NCBI RefSeq assembly: GCF_900169075.1
Contig: NZ_LT827015.1
Span: 1,814,158 to 1,878,157 of the forward strand
Origin: Chryseobacterium phocaeense
Lineage (GTDB): Bacteria; Bacteroidota; Bacteroidia; Flavobacteriales; Weeksellaceae
Length of the DNA stretch: 64,000 bases
Direction: 5' to 3'
The stretch's first letter is position 1; each line of letters starts with the position of its first letter. The position numbers and the translations under genes are program-made. Positions 17,728 through 26,468 of this stretch are shown one piece after another. The notes below the pieces were generated by a model. That model made no database searches. It was not told the DNA's origin and saw only the letters and a list, made by a program, of their open reading frames with translations.

Positions 17728-17813
17728 CGGAATTTTATGGAATTGAATAAACAGGAAAGTCTTTATTAAAGTTTAATTTTAGTTAAATTTTAAAGTATGA
17801 ATCCCAGTGGAAT

Positions 17814-17838
17814 AATTAAACCCACTAATGGGGTTAAA
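17814..17838. promoter_or_regulatory. Inverted repeat in the uvrA/17917 spacer
   Basis: Arms reading TTAAACCC and GGGGTTAA (with one mismatch) flank a short centre. It lies between divergent genes and could be an operator or a hairpin. The assignment is uncertain. Confidence 0.35.
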
Positions 17839-17916
17839 TAATTTTTTCAAATTACGGAAAGCCATAATGTATGCATAAAAAAGCAGCGTATTTTTGATGT
17901 TACTAAAATAAATATT

Positions 17917-18210
17917 ATGGAAAATTTTGATGAAACAGATCTTTTAAAAAAAGATTATGTGTTTACCACTACAAAAAAGGATGATCCTGATTATGTTGCC
18001 ATACGTGATCGTGAAAGGGTAAACAAAAAAGAAGGTTATGAAGTTGTCGACTTTTGTAATGCTTATATTGAGAATAATAAAGTGCCAAAAACAAAGGAAA
18101 GCTTTCAGAGGGTTGAAAAGCTCATCAGGCTTCCGGAAGCCAGCCACATCGTGATGAGAGAGAAGCTTAATGATTTTGTTTCAGAAAACTGGAATAAAAA
18201 GCTGGATTAA
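17917..18210 (+). CDS. Hypothetical 97 aa charged protein
   Basis: A small soluble protein, rich in Lys, Asp and Glu, without a recognised domain, signal or membrane segment. The start ATG at 17917 is preceded by an AT-rich spacer. It is divergent from uvrA and convergent with the lipoprotein gene, with a terminator between them. No function is assigned. Confidence 0.6.
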   Translation: MENFDETDLLKKDYVFTTTKKDDPDYVAIRDRERVNKKEGYEVVDFCNAYIENNKVPKTKESFQRVEKLIRLPEASHIVMREKLNDFVSENWNKKLD

Positions 18211-18231
18211 AATTTCCTAACCAATCAAAAA

Positions 18232-18260
18232 AAGCCATTTCACAAATTGTAAAATGGCTT
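18232..18260. terminator. Terminator between convergent genes
   Basis: Arms at 18232-18243 and 18249-18260 pair with one mismatch around a 5-nt loop. It lies between gene ends at 18210 and 18313. Confidence 0.7.
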
Positions 18261-18312
18261 ATCTATTTAAAAGAGGCTGAAAGAACATATCAGCCTTGTT
18301 CATTGTCTGATT

Positions 18313-19245
18313 TTATTTCACAAAAGAATTATAGGAATTCAATACAGATTCATAAGCAGAATCGATCTGCTGGATATCTGAGTCTGAGATTTTTCCTGTT
18401 CCTTTGGAATCACGGATCACCTTTCTGTAGGTATCCAGGAATCCGGAAGCTGTTTTATTAAAGCTTTCAAACTGTGATTTCTTGTAAGCATACTGAGGAT
18501 CTTTCACATTAAATTCCAGTTTTGAATTTGATTCCACTGCTTTCGCCAGTTCATCATATTTTTTCTGAACTTCTGCTTCATTGAACGTTCCGGCGTATTG
18601 TTTATCCAGTACATCCAGATTGGAATCGAGCGAGTTCATCACCCCTTTGGAAGAAATAATATATTCTTTCATAGGATGATCTTTCAGAATCACTTCTTCG
18701 GCTGCATCAGTGGCGGGTTTGATCTTTGCTACCACATTTTCTCCTGCGATGAATAAGGCTTTGGCTTCCGTTTCGATCTCTTTTGACAGGGTTTCTGCTT
18801 TGGCTCCTTTATCGTCTTTATAATCTTCAGACGTCATATAAGACTTCAGTTCTTCAAACTTTTTCTCTATGCTTTCCTTTTTAGCCTTATAGATATTAAA
18901 ATCAGATTCTATTGCTGCTTTGTCTTTGTCAAAACCAGACGGCACTTCTTTGATCTTGCTGAATGAATAATCCATAGAGCTGATCACAATAGGCATGATC
19001 AGTACATCCTGCCCTTTTGCCTTCGTTAAGGCTGCATCAGCATATTTCATAATACTTTCTATATGTCTGGATGTGCTTTTGTAAGAATCTAAAAAATTGT
19101 TATTGAATTCAATGATTGCATTGGCATCGTTTGCTCCGCCGATATTCATCATGGATTTCCCTAGTTTGCTGACATCTTTTTTACAGCTGATTACACTGAC
19201 TGACGTAAAAGTCAGGGCCATTGCAAGTACAATAATCTTTCTCAT
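18313..19245 (-). CDS. DUF3829-like lipoprotein in the T6SS operon
   Basis: A 310 aa predicted lipoprotein with the lipobox VISC, Cys21. The mature chain is almost entirely helical, with Lys/Glu-rich stretches and the FNNNFLDSYK motif, which resembles DUF3829. It starts 28 bases after tssF and so probably belongs to the same transcript. Bacteroidota T6SS clusters lack the TssJ-TssL-TssM envelope complex, so a lipoprotein here is a candidate for an envelope part. That is inference; it could also be unrelated. Confidence 0.65.
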   Translation of the reverse strand: MRKIIVLAMALTFTSVSVISCKKDVSKLGKSMMNIGGANDANAIIEFNNNFLDSYKSTSRHIESIMKYADAALTKAKGQDVLIMPIVISSMDYSFSKIKEVPSGFDKDKAAIESDFNIYKAKKESIEKKFEELKSYMTSEDYKDDKGAKAETLSKEIETEAKALFIAGENVVAKIKPATDAAEEVILKDHPMKEYIISSKGVMNSLDSNLDVLDKQYAGTFNEAEVQKKYDELAKAVESNSKLEFNVKDPQYAYKKSQFESFNKTASGFLDTYRKVIRDSKGTGKISDSDIQQIDSAYESVLNSYNSFVK

Positions 19246-19273
19246 ATTTTATAGTTTGTGGGTTTAGTTCGGT

Positions 19274-21157
19274 TTATATTTCATCAATATCAATGTCTTC
19301 ATTGCTTATTTTTACTACATACTCGATCCCGTCGATCGCTTTTGAAATAATCTGGTTTCTCAGGATATTCGCCATATTTTCCCAGTAAGCTCTTCCATAA
19401 AAAGAATAATTCTGCGGAATCAGCTCTACTTCCACCGTCCTTACAAAACCCTCTTTAGGGCGGTTGCTGATCATGGTTCCTCTTCTTACCCTTACTTCTT
19501 TCAGCTCATCTTTCAGGATCATTCTGCAGAAATTTTTAACATCTTCCAGGGATATGATCTTGTCCCTTGTTGTCAGGGCATATTTATAAGCCTGAATACT
19601 GTCTGTTCCCTTTTGTTCCTCAGACCCTCCGATTGTTTCCGTAAGAAGTACCACCGTCTGCGATTTCAGCTGATTGGAAAGCTCTGTTCCCGGACGCATA
19701 TGATTGGCAAGTGTGCAATGCGTTACCCAGAAAGAGGCGTAGGTATGATCCGTTTTTTCTACAGGTTCCATGATCACATAGTTTAGTTCCTGCCTGATAT
19801 TTCTCTTGGCATTGTTTACTTTCTGAACCATCGTCTTCATTTTATCAGACATTTCGCTCAGGACGCCCTTCACATTATCCCTGTTTAAGAGTGAAAATGC
19901 AGCGATCTCATCTCTTGTCAGCTCCAGTACATTGGCGATCATATCGACCGCATTTCTATTGGTGAAACGCTCCATCCCTCCTTTTCTTACGGTGTAAAGA
20001 CCTTTTTTAAGGTCATCCGCAGGCGTAAAAGGAATTTCAGTATATCTTCTTCCGTCACCGTCCTGAACCTCATCTACATACAGGAAATGTTCACCTTCAT
20101 CCGTAACCAGAGGAATATTATTCCCCATAATATCAAGGCTGTATTCTGTTTTTTTCCAGCCTCTGTTGTAGATCGGGAAAGCATTTAACACAAAGGAGAA
20201 ATTATCTAATATTTCAGCAGAAAATTGCGGTGGAAACTCAAAAGTAAGCCACAGATACCGCTTGTCACCAATCTGTTTTCTGATCTCTTCTTTTCCGTTA
20301 AGAAAATCAAGATTCTGAGGCAATTGTCCCGGCTCCGAAAACAGGCTGTTTGAAATTCCGGTGATCTCAATAAATTTATGACGGTAAATACTTTTGATAT
20401 CTTCAATAACTTTATTCCTTATAGATTGCTCCCTGAACATCTGCTCGTAACCATCCTGCTGGTTATTGGTAAGATAGCTCAGTCCTTCCCTTACAAATAA
20501 TGGGTTTCCATTGCTGGTTACCGTAATATATGGAAGAAGTTTATAAACGAAATCTATATGTTCAAAAGCAGGATTTGAACAGAATATACTTACATATTTA
20601 GGAAAATTCTCACTGGCGTATCTGCTGACATCCACTCCGATGGTCACTTTTCTGTAATCCTCAGGCTTTCCCTGGAATCTTGCCACAGGAATTTTATTCA
20701 GCCGGTCATCTACACTGTAACATGTATTCCCTACAAACATTACGGCCGTCTGTACTTTATTGATCCTTACATTCCCTACCGGAGTAAACGGGATATTAAG
20801 CTGTTTATCTGATTCTGACTTCACGGTAGAAGTCATCTGCTTGCGGAAGAAAAATTCCGTGTGTTCCAGCAGCACTTCCGAAGATTCATACGGTAACGTA
20901 AAAGCCACCGCATGGGCCGGAATCGGATGGGTATAAATAGACGGCGTCAGAAGTTTAGCCAGCTTTTCAAGAATACGGGCGTTCACTGTCTGAATCTCGT
21001 TATTGGCTTTAAAGACTTCCGTACTGAACGCATCTATCAGTAATTTTACAAAAGGGTCCAGAGACTGCGGGCTTTTCAGACCCCACACTTTGGTGGCATT
21101 CTGAAGCATTCTCGCTTTTACAGACTCTTTGGAATATATATTTTGATCTAAGTTCAT
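19274..21157 (-). CDS. tssF: T6SS baseplate subunit TssF
   Basis: A component of the wedge of the contractile T6SS baseplate. The 627 aa length and sequence fit TssF of Bacteroidota T6SS-iii. The N-terminal SVKARMLQNATKVWGLKSPQ is followed by DPFVKLLIDAFSTEV and an ARILEKLAKLLTPSIYTHPIPAH stretch, and the end of the protein has the usual EVELIPQ segment. It follows tssE with a 19-base gap, and the DUF3829-like gene follows. The remaining T6SS genes (tssB, tssC, tssG, tssK, clpV) are not in the window. Confidence 0.85.
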   Translation of the reverse strand: MNLDQNIYSKESVKARMLQNATKVWGLKSPQSLDPFVKLLIDAFSTEVFKANNEIQTVNARILEKLAKLLTPSIYTHPIPAHAVAFTLPYESSEVLLEHTEFFFRKQMTSTVKSESDKQLNIPFTPVGNVRINKVQTAVMFVGNTCYSVDDRLNKIPVARFQGKPEDYRKVTIGVDVSRYASENFPKYVSIFCSNPAFEHIDFVYKLLPYITVTSNGNPLFVREGLSYLTNNQQDGYEQMFREQSIRNKVIEDIKSIYRHKFIEITGISNSLFSEPGQLPQNLDFLNGKEEIRKQIGDKRYLWLTFEFPPQFSAEILDNFSFVLNAFPIYNRGWKKTEYSLDIMGNNIPLVTDEGEHFLYVDEVQDGDGRRYTEIPFTPADDLKKGLYTVRKGGMERFTNRNAVDMIANVLELTRDEIAAFSLLNRDNVKGVLSEMSDKMKTMVQKVNNAKRNIRQELNYVIMEPVEKTDHTYASFWVTHCTLANHMRPGTELSNQLKSQTVVLLTETIGGSEEQKGTDSIQAYKYALTTRDKIISLEDVKNFCRMILKDELKEVRVRRGTMISNRPKEGFVRTVEVELIPQNYSFYGRAYWENMANILRNQIISKAIDGIEYVVKISNEDIDIDEI

Positions 21158-21176
21158 AAATTTTTCTTGCGGTTAA

Positions 21177-21617
21177 TTAGTCAATAGACATCGGACTTAA
21201 AAATAATTCTGTGGAAAAGCTGAAACGCTCCCCCGTTGCCTCCATTTTTGCATTGATGGCAATTCTTACTTTCTTTTTGATTTCTGTGTGTTCTTTGGTG
21301 TCGTAGCTGTGTTCTACAAACTGAATGTGAGCATCTACCTGTGCCTGTACGATCCGTGGTTCATATTCCTGAATCTGCCTTCTGAGGCTTTTGATGAAAA
21401 CGCTTTCCCAAACGGCACTGGTCACTCCATTATCAAATTCCAGGTTCCAAACGTCGTTTCCGTAATTGTCATCATATCTGTTTTCGCCTTTTTTGGTAGT
21501 GATGAGCAGCATGATATTGTGGGCTATGCTTTCGCCCATATCGCATATATCAATGCTTCCCCCCTCTGTCATTAGTGTGGAAGGGGAAAAAGGCATTCTG
21601 TAATTTGGTGTATCCAT
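21177..21617 (-). CDS. tssE: T6SS baseplate protein TssE (GPW/gp25 family)
   Basis: A 146 aa homologue of phage T4 gp25, which helps start sheath assembly on the baseplate. The GPW/gp25 pattern shows in the N-terminal MGESIAHNIMLLITTKKGENRYDDNYGN stretch, and the ESVFIKSLRRQIQEYEPRI region carries the conserved YEPR element typical of gp25 folds. It is the first gene of a tssE-tssF-lipoprotein unit. Confidence 0.85.
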   Translation of the reverse strand: MDTPNYRMPFSPSTLMTEGGSIDICDMGESIAHNIMLLITTKKGENRYDDNYGNDVWNLEFDNGVTSAVWESVFIKSLRRQIQEYEPRIVQAQVDAHIQFVEHSYDTKEHTEIKKKVRIAINAKMEATGERFSFSTELFLSPMSID

Positions 21618-21728
21618 AGTCAGCTTCTAATTTTTACTTCATGGTCTAGTTTACTTAAAACGGACTACCAAAATACACATTTTAATGAAATAAAAAGGAA
21701 AAATAGATTAAAAATATCGTACAAAATA

Positions 21729-21756
21729 AAGGCTCCCGGACAAATCCGGAAGCCTT
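21729..21756 (-). terminator. Terminator after the permease gene
   Basis: Arms at 21729-21740 and 21745-21756 pair with one mismatch, followed on the minus strand by a T-rich tract. It lies 29 bases after the stop of the amino-acid permease. Confidence 0.75.
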
Positions 21757-21784
21757 AAAGTATGAAGCATACAGTTCAAATCTG

Positions 21785-23200
21785 CTATTGATCTGCAGTC
21801 TTTTTTCTGTTAATGAAATAATAAACAGGAAGTCCCAGCAACACCATTAAAAATCCGGGCCAGGTATATTGCTGCTTATAGATTAAAAGCAATACGCAAA
21901 ATCCTGTTCCAATCAGGAGATAAATAATAGGCGTCACCGGATAAAGCCAGGTTTTGTATGGTCTTTCAAGCTCCGGTTTTTTAAACCTTAAATAAATAAC
22001 CCCGAATACGGTAATCATATAAAACAGAACAATTACAAAAGAGATCATATCCAGTAAATTTCCGTACTGTCCGCTGAGACATAAAACCGAGGCCCAGATT
22101 CCCTGCATCCACAGCGCATTTTCGGGAACTTCATTTTTATTGTTTTTCTCAGCAGATTTAAAAAACATTCCATCTTTTGCCATCGTCTGAAACACCCTTG
22201 CCCCTGCCAGGATCAGTCCATTGTCACATCCGAAGGTAGAAACCATTACAAGTATGGCAATAATAATCGTCCCTGCACTTCCAAAAATATTCTGGGATGC
22301 CGCAACGGCTACCCTGTCATTAGCTGCAAAAGCAATACTGTCCCTGTCGAGGGCATTTAAATAAACAAAATTAACGGCTAAATACAGGATCATTACCGCA
22401 GAAGTTCCGTAGATCATCGATTTAACGATGTTTTTCTTTGGATTTTCCACTTCTCCTGATACAAAAGTTACACTCTCCCAAGCTACTGAACTGAAAACAG
22501 AACCGACCATGGCTGCTGCTATTCCACCCAGAAGCGTCATTCCCCCGATAGACTGCCAGCCTTCTTTAAGGAAATTTCCGCTAAGGTCTTTTTTAAGATT
22601 GTTAAAAGAGTCCATGCCAAGGCTAAAGTTTTCCGCCATATGTGAAACATCCACCAATATAAATCCTACCGCGATAAGACCTAATAAAGCTATAATTTTT
22701 GAACCTGTAAATACATTCTGAAGCAGCTTTCCACTCTGAACTCCTCTTGTATTGATATAGGTAAGCAAAAGAATCACTGCTATCGCAAGAATCTGTATCC
22801 ATGTGATCTTAAATTCCCCGCTCTGGAAAAGAGGGGCTGCGTCATTTAACGACGGGATCAGATAAGCCGTAAACTTTCCGAAAGCCATGGCAACGGCCGC
22901 AATAGTTCCGGTCTGGATCACTGTAAACAGACCCCACCCATACAGAAACCCCATCCTTTTACCGAAAATCTCCTTCAGATAGGTATATTGTCCGCCAGCT
23001 TTCGGAAACAGTGCTGAAAGCTCTCCATAGCTGATTGCTGCAGCCACCGTCATTATTCCGGTAATAACCCATACGATGATGAGCCAGAATCCGGAACCTA
23101 AATTCCGCATCATATCGGCACTTACAATAAATATTCCACTTCCGATCATGGACCCCATTACCAGCATCACGGCGTCCCAAAGTTTCAGTTTTTTCTGCAT
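21785..23200 (-). CDS. APC-superfamily amino-acid permease
   Basis: A 471 aa inner-membrane transporter with about 12 hydrophobic helices. The N-terminal MLVMGSMIGSGIFIVSADM is the unwound TM1 GSGIF motif of APC carriers. The later FSSVAWESVTFVSGEVENPKKNI matches the TM6 region and loop of the LAT/amino-acid group. The substrate cannot be specified. An in-frame TTG at 23206 is ignored in favour of the ATG at 23200. The gene is monocistronic, with a terminator 29 bases after it. Confidence 0.85.
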   Translation of the reverse strand: MQKKLKLWDAVMLVMGSMIGSGIFIVSADMMRNLGSGFWLIIVWVITGIMTVAAAISYGELSALFPKAGGQYTYLKEIFGKRMGFLYGWGLFTVIQTGTIAAVAMAFGKFTAYLIPSLNDAAPLFQSGEFKITWIQILAIAVILLLTYINTRGVQSGKLLQNVFTGSKIIALLGLIAVGFILVDVSHMAENFSLGMDSFNNLKKDLSGNFLKEGWQSIGGMTLLGGIAAAMVGSVFSSVAWESVTFVSGEVENPKKNIVKSMIYGTSAVMILYLAVNFVYLNALDRDSIAFAANDRVAVAASQNIFGSAGTIIIAILVMVSTFGCDNGLILAGARVFQTMAKDGMFFKSAEKNNKNEVPENALWMQGIWASVLCLSGQYGNLLDMISFVIVLFYMITVFGVIYLRFKKPELERPYKTWLYPVTPIIYLLIGTGFCVLLLIYKQQYTWPGFLMVLLGLPVYYFINRKKTADQ

Positions 23201-23320
23201 AGTCAAGTATAGGCGTCAAATATAAACAAATCTCTCATTGATTTTTATATTTGTTTAAAATTTCCTGTATCACCTGTTTTTTATCAACCTTTTATCTAAT
23301 TATTATTCAATTTTAATTAG

Positions 23321-23328
23321 TACTTTTG
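23321..23328 (+). promoter_or_regulatory. TAnnTTTG -7 box upstream of the DUF4920 gene
   Basis: TACTTTTG at 23321-23328 matches TAnnTTTG and lies 15 bases before the chosen ATG at 23344. It overlaps an in-frame TTG, which argues against that TTG as a start. Confidence 0.6.
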
Positions 23329-23343
23329 AAAAAAATATTAAAA

Positions 23344-23853
23344 ATGAAATTCAAAACCATAGTAGTGGCAGCAGCCGTGAGTTTTTCAGCCCTGGCTTTT
23401 GCACAGGAGACCTCCCAGAAAAAATCAGGACCGCCGGCAGGAAATGCTATTGTAGGGGATACTTACGGAGCAGGTACCGCTTCTGAATCTAAAGCGATCA
23501 GTGTAGATAAACTTAGCAAGAAGCTTAAAAAAGAGAACAAAAAGATGGAAGGTGTGGCCGTTAAAGGAAAAGTAACCGATGTATGTGAGAAAAAAGGATG
23601 CTGGCTTACGATCCAGACCGAAGATAACTCCCAGTTTTTCGTAAAAATGAAGGATTATGCGTTTTTCGTTCCTACCGCTCTAAAAGGCAAAAATGTAGTA
23701 TTAGAGGGTACTGCGGAAAGAAAGGTAACTTCTGTTGACGAGCAAAAGCACTATGCGGAGGATGCTAAAAAACCTCAGGCTGAAATTGATGCCATTACTA
23801 CACCTAAAGAAGAAATAAGATTTGTAGCTAACGGAATCAAGGTGGTGAACTAA
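23344..23853 (+). CDS. DUF4920 domain secreted protein
   Basis: A 169 aa protein with a signal peptide (about 1-20, ending AFAQ). The central DVCEKKGCWLTIQ contains the CxxKGCW core of DUF4920, which may bind metal or a small ligand. A region of charged residues, KKLKKENKKME, precedes it. The family is common in Bacteroidota and the role is not known. The ATG at 23344 was chosen because an in-frame TTG at 23326 lies inside the promoter box. Confidence 0.8.
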   Translation: MKFKTIVVAAAVSFSALAFAQETSQKKSGPPAGNAIVGDTYGAGTASESKAISVDKLSKKLKKENKKMEGVAVKGKVTDVCEKKGCWLTIQTEDNSQFFVKMKDYAFFVPTALKGKNVVLEGTAERKVTSVDEQKHYAEDAKKPQAEIDAITTPKEEIRFVANGIKVVN

Positions 23854-23874
23854 TAATTCCTTATGATAAAAAAT

Positions 23875-23906
23875 AACGTCCTCAATTATTTTTGAGGACG
23901 TTTTTT
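23875..23906. terminator. Strong bidirectional terminator
   Basis: AACGTCCTCAA (23875-23885) pairs with TTGAGGACGTT (23892-23902), followed by T residues. It lies between gene ends at 23853 and 23952. Confidence 0.92.
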
Positions 23907-23951
23907 ATTGTCATATTATATCAGATCATTCCGATCCTGCAGATTTATTCC

Positions 23952-25061
23952 TTAATCTTCAATCGTAAATTCCACCGGAGCATCCAGTTTAGGATATTTG
24001 GTTGGAGCTACAAATTTCTTCCCGGTACAGTCTATCTCTATCCATCCTTTTCTCTTCTTCACATCTCCCACCTCCATTACAAAAGGGATAAAAGATATTT
24101 CATCCTTTCCTTCTTCCTTCATTTCGCGATATTGTACTGCTACATCCAGAATACATTCGTGATCGGTATTTAGTTTTACATTTCTGTAAATAATATCATA
24201 ATGAGTTTCCTGGTTCTCGGGAATTTCAAGATACTTTTCCCAGCCTTCAATGTCTGAATTAAGTTCACTTATTGCTTTCAACGCATAATATAAAGCAACC
24301 GTATAATATTTCCGAGTTTCTTTTCTGGTATAATCATCAGCGAAATGTCCGCCTTCAAATAAAATAGTGGGCATTCCGGCCTTGATAAAGTTATCTCCTG
24401 TGGAAGTCGGGTAAAACTCATCGGAGTATCTTCCGATCTGATCAGGAATTAATTCTTTCAATTCATCATATATTCTTCCAATCACCGCCATACATTTTTT
24501 CCTGTTATCCGTTACTGTACGTTCCACATTTTCAGAAGGCGCCAGGAAAGATAAAGTAGCAGGATGTATACCGTCTGTAGTAAAAATGGTCCGTTGCTCA
24601 TGGAGGTTCAGTGCATAATCATATTTTTTTGAAGCCGCTGCTTTTTTAAGAAATTTGATTTCTGTGCTGGCCTCATTATGAAAATCCCTGTTCAGGTCAA
24701 TATCTGCAGCATTCAATCGGGTCCATCTTTCAGAGCCGTCAGGATTGAGCATAAAAATAAAATCCAGTGTGATTTTGCCGAAAAGATGCTCTTTCATTTC
24801 CGGAGCTTTATCTAAGGTCTGAAGCAAATCCAGCATCGCATGCGTAGCGTTGGATTCATTCCCGTGCATCTGTGACCATGCCAAAACATTAATGGTTCCA
24901 GTTCCGATGCTTAACTGATAAATAGGTTTATCCAGATATGATCTTCCTATCTCCCTAATGTAACCGCTGAGATTGCTCTGTAGGTAAGTAAATAATTTTT
25001 CAGGGGAAATATAGCGGTTTGAGAAATCAGGGTTGGGAGAATAGATCTGTTCAAATTTCAT
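23952..25061 (-). CDS. M14-family zinc carboxypeptidase
   Basis: A 369 aa metallopeptidase of the M14 group. Zinc ligands are His66 and Glu69 in MHGNESN and His154 in LNLHEQ; the Asn-Arg substrate site is in DLNRD (122-126). The catalytic Glu probably lies in a late segment near RKETRKYY. There is no signal peptide, so it is probably cytoplasmic and trims peptides. A start at 25061 was chosen because the upstream in-frame ATG (25121) lies inside the promoter region. It is divergent from the XRE regulator across 0.8 kb. Confidence 0.85.
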   Translation of the reverse strand: MKFEQIYSPNPDFSNRYISPEKLFTYLQSNLSGYIREIGRSYLDKPIYQLSIGTGTINVLAWSQMHGNESNATHAMLDLLQTLDKAPEMKEHLFGKITLDFIFMLNPDGSERWTRLNAADIDLNRDFHNEASTEIKFLKKAAASKKYDYALNLHEQRTIFTTDGIHPATLSFLAPSENVERTVTDNRKKCMAVIGRIYDELKELIPDQIGRYSDEFYPTSTGDNFIKAGMPTILFEGGHFADDYTRKETRKYYTVALYYALKAISELNSDIEGWEKYLEIPENQETHYDIIYRNVKLNTDHECILDVAVQYREMKEEGKDEISFIPFVMEVGDVKKRKGWIEIDCTGKKFVAPTKYPKLDAPVEFTIED

Positions 25062-25081
25062 TACAAATAATTTACAAGAGT

Positions 25082-25089
25082 CAAATTTA
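25082..25089 (-). promoter_or_regulatory. TAnnTTTG -7 box upstream of the M14 gene
   Basis: The minus strand reads TAAATTTG, an exact match, 20 bases before the M14 start. Confidence 0.5.
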
Positions 25090-25114
25090 ATGATTTTTGA
25101 ACAGAAAAAATAAA

Positions 25115-25133
25115 TTAACATTTGTAATTTACA
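25115..25133. promoter_or_regulatory. ACATTTGTAA operator-like site beside the M14 promoter
   Basis: TTAACATTTGTAAT (25115-25128) overlaps a perfect 11-bp palindrome TGTAATTTACA (25123-25133). It resembles the three sites near 25775-25856. Confidence 0.45.
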
Positions 25134-25774
25134 TAAACAACACGATCTGTCATTTTGACTGTGGATAAAATTGTTAATTGAGAATAATGTAATTATAAAT
25201 AATCAAATAATTGAAATTCAATTAATTATAAAATTCATCTTAACTACATTTGCAATATTACTTTAAGTGAAAAATAGCCTATCTATAAGCAAATACGTAT
25301 AAAATAACTAAACAGGAATATTGTGGAAAACTCTATTCCATTATTCTGTTTACAGATGTTAATGGGCTATTTTGGCCTTATTCCCTTAAAATTTATCTAT
25401 TTTCCGGCTAAAAACTTTGGCATATTTAACATATTAAAAATGTATAGTTGGAAAGACGACTAAGGACTCATTAAATAGATAATACCCTTACTATTAAGGT
25501 GTTATTCTGTTATTTACATATGTATATAGCCTATTTATGATAAATTACTCAGTTTTTCCTGATGATTGCTCAAAACATTAAACATTATTCAAATGATTGA
25601 AATTTACGTATTTAAAGGTATTCTTTTATGAATTTATGCATAATTTAAACAAGTATACTAGTGAATTGATCCAGAGCAAGAAATTAATAGAATATGTTAT
25701 TTACAAAGTTAAATAACTATGCTGAATACAAAGTAAAGCTCATAAATACCTGTATATTAATGTACTTAAAACTA
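25134..25774. other. AT-rich regulatory spacer, no gene seen
   Basis: About 640 bases without a credible gene. The sequence is very AT-rich. It includes a perfect 8-bp inverted arm pair at 25696-25703 and 25710-25717, and repeats of TAGCC/GGCTA near 25275, 25365 and 25525. It probably holds regulatory DNA or a small RNA, but no such RNA can be defined. Confidence 0.45.
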
Positions 25775-25856
25775 TTTACATTTGTTTATTTACAAACATC
25801 GCATTTAATTACATTTGTAATTTGTTAATGTAAATCATTTTATTTACATTTGTAAA
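25775..25856 (+). promoter_or_regulatory. Three ACATTTG operator/promoter sites before the XRE gene
   Basis: ACATTTGT-containing sites lie at 25775-25788, 25808-25821 (perfect ATTACA/TGTAAT arms) and 25843-25856 (perfect TTTACA/TGTAAA arms). Centres are about 33 and 35 bases apart. The last overlaps TACATTTG at 25845-25852, with TTTG at 25821-25824 exactly 20 bases upstream, which is a canonical Bacteroidota promoter for the XRE gene. A regulator binding the palindromes would cover it. Confidence 0.6.
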
Positions 25857-25876
25857 ACAATCAATAACTTATTTTT

Positions 25877-26413
25877 ATGAGTTTAAATGAGAGAATTTCC
25901 AAAGTTATAGAGCACTACCATCTCAGTCCTTCTGAATTTGCAGATGAGATCGATGTACAGCGTTCTTCTATTTCACACATCACTTCAGGAAGAAACAAAC
26001 CTTCACTGGAATTTATTATCAAGATCAAATCCCGTTTTCCTGAAATCCTTTGGGACTGGCTGGTTACCGGGGAAGGTGAAATGCTGAAGTCAGAATTACC
26101 AAGTGCTGATTCTATCCCACAAGAAAAACCAGAGGATGAGAAAGTAAAACCTACTCCGCTTCCCGATCTTTTTACGATGATGAAAGATGATGAAGATTTT
26201 GGGACAGAAGATGAAATAGAGTTAGTTCAGGAGAGCCCGCGAGAATCATTTATACCGCCCCCATATAAGACTCAGGAAAATTTAGCAGATTCTCAGCGAT
26301 TAGAAAATACCAGAAATCAGATTATAAGCCAAGCTATTGAAAATCAATCCAATAAAATAAAACGGATTGTTCTGTTTTATGAAAACGGAAAATTCGAGAG
26401 TTTTGAACCATAA
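25877..26413 (+). CDS. XRE-family helix-turn-helix regulator
   Basis: A 178 aa protein. The first about 70 residues form a Cro/CI-type HTH: ISKVIEHYHLSPSEFADEID and then QRSSISHITSGRNKPSLEF. The remaining 110 residues are acidic and look disordered, ending in a short KIKRIVLFYENGKFESF. A TTTG-N20-TACATTTG promoter lies 25 bases before the ATG and overlaps perfect palindromes, suggesting self-regulation. The target and the signal are unknown. It faces away from the M14 peptidase gene. Confidence 0.85.
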   Translation: MSLNERISKVIEHYHLSPSEFADEIDVQRSSISHITSGRNKPSLEFIIKIKSRFPEILWDWLVTGEGEMLKSELPSADSIPQEKPEDEKVKPTPLPDLFTMMKDDEDFGTEDEIELVQESPRESFIPPPYKTQENLADSQRLENTRNQIISQAIENQSNKIKRIVLFYENGKFESFEP

Positions 26414-26417
26414 AAAA

Positions 26418-26439
26418 CCTGGCCAAGAAAATGGCCAGG
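26418..26439. terminator. Terminator between XRE and T9SS cargo genes
   Basis: CCTGGCC (26418-26424) pairs with GGCCAGG (26433-26439). On the minus strand it is followed by T residues, and it serves the gene ending at 26469; it may also stop XRE transcripts. Confidence 0.8.
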
Positions 26440-26468
26440 ATAAAAATATTTGAAGAAGAAAACTAAAG

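Noticed and set aside
18313..19245. Calling the lipoprotein TssQ
   Set aside because: I cannot match it to TssQ by sequence from memory; the context alone is not enough.
23326..23343. Upstream TTG start for the DUF4920 gene
   Set aside because: It lies inside the TACTTTTG promoter box, and the ATG at 23344 gives a normal signal peptide.
25134..25774. CRISPR array or tandem repeats in the AT-rich spacer
   Set aside because: The repeated words are too short and too irregularly spaced, and no cas genes occur in the window.
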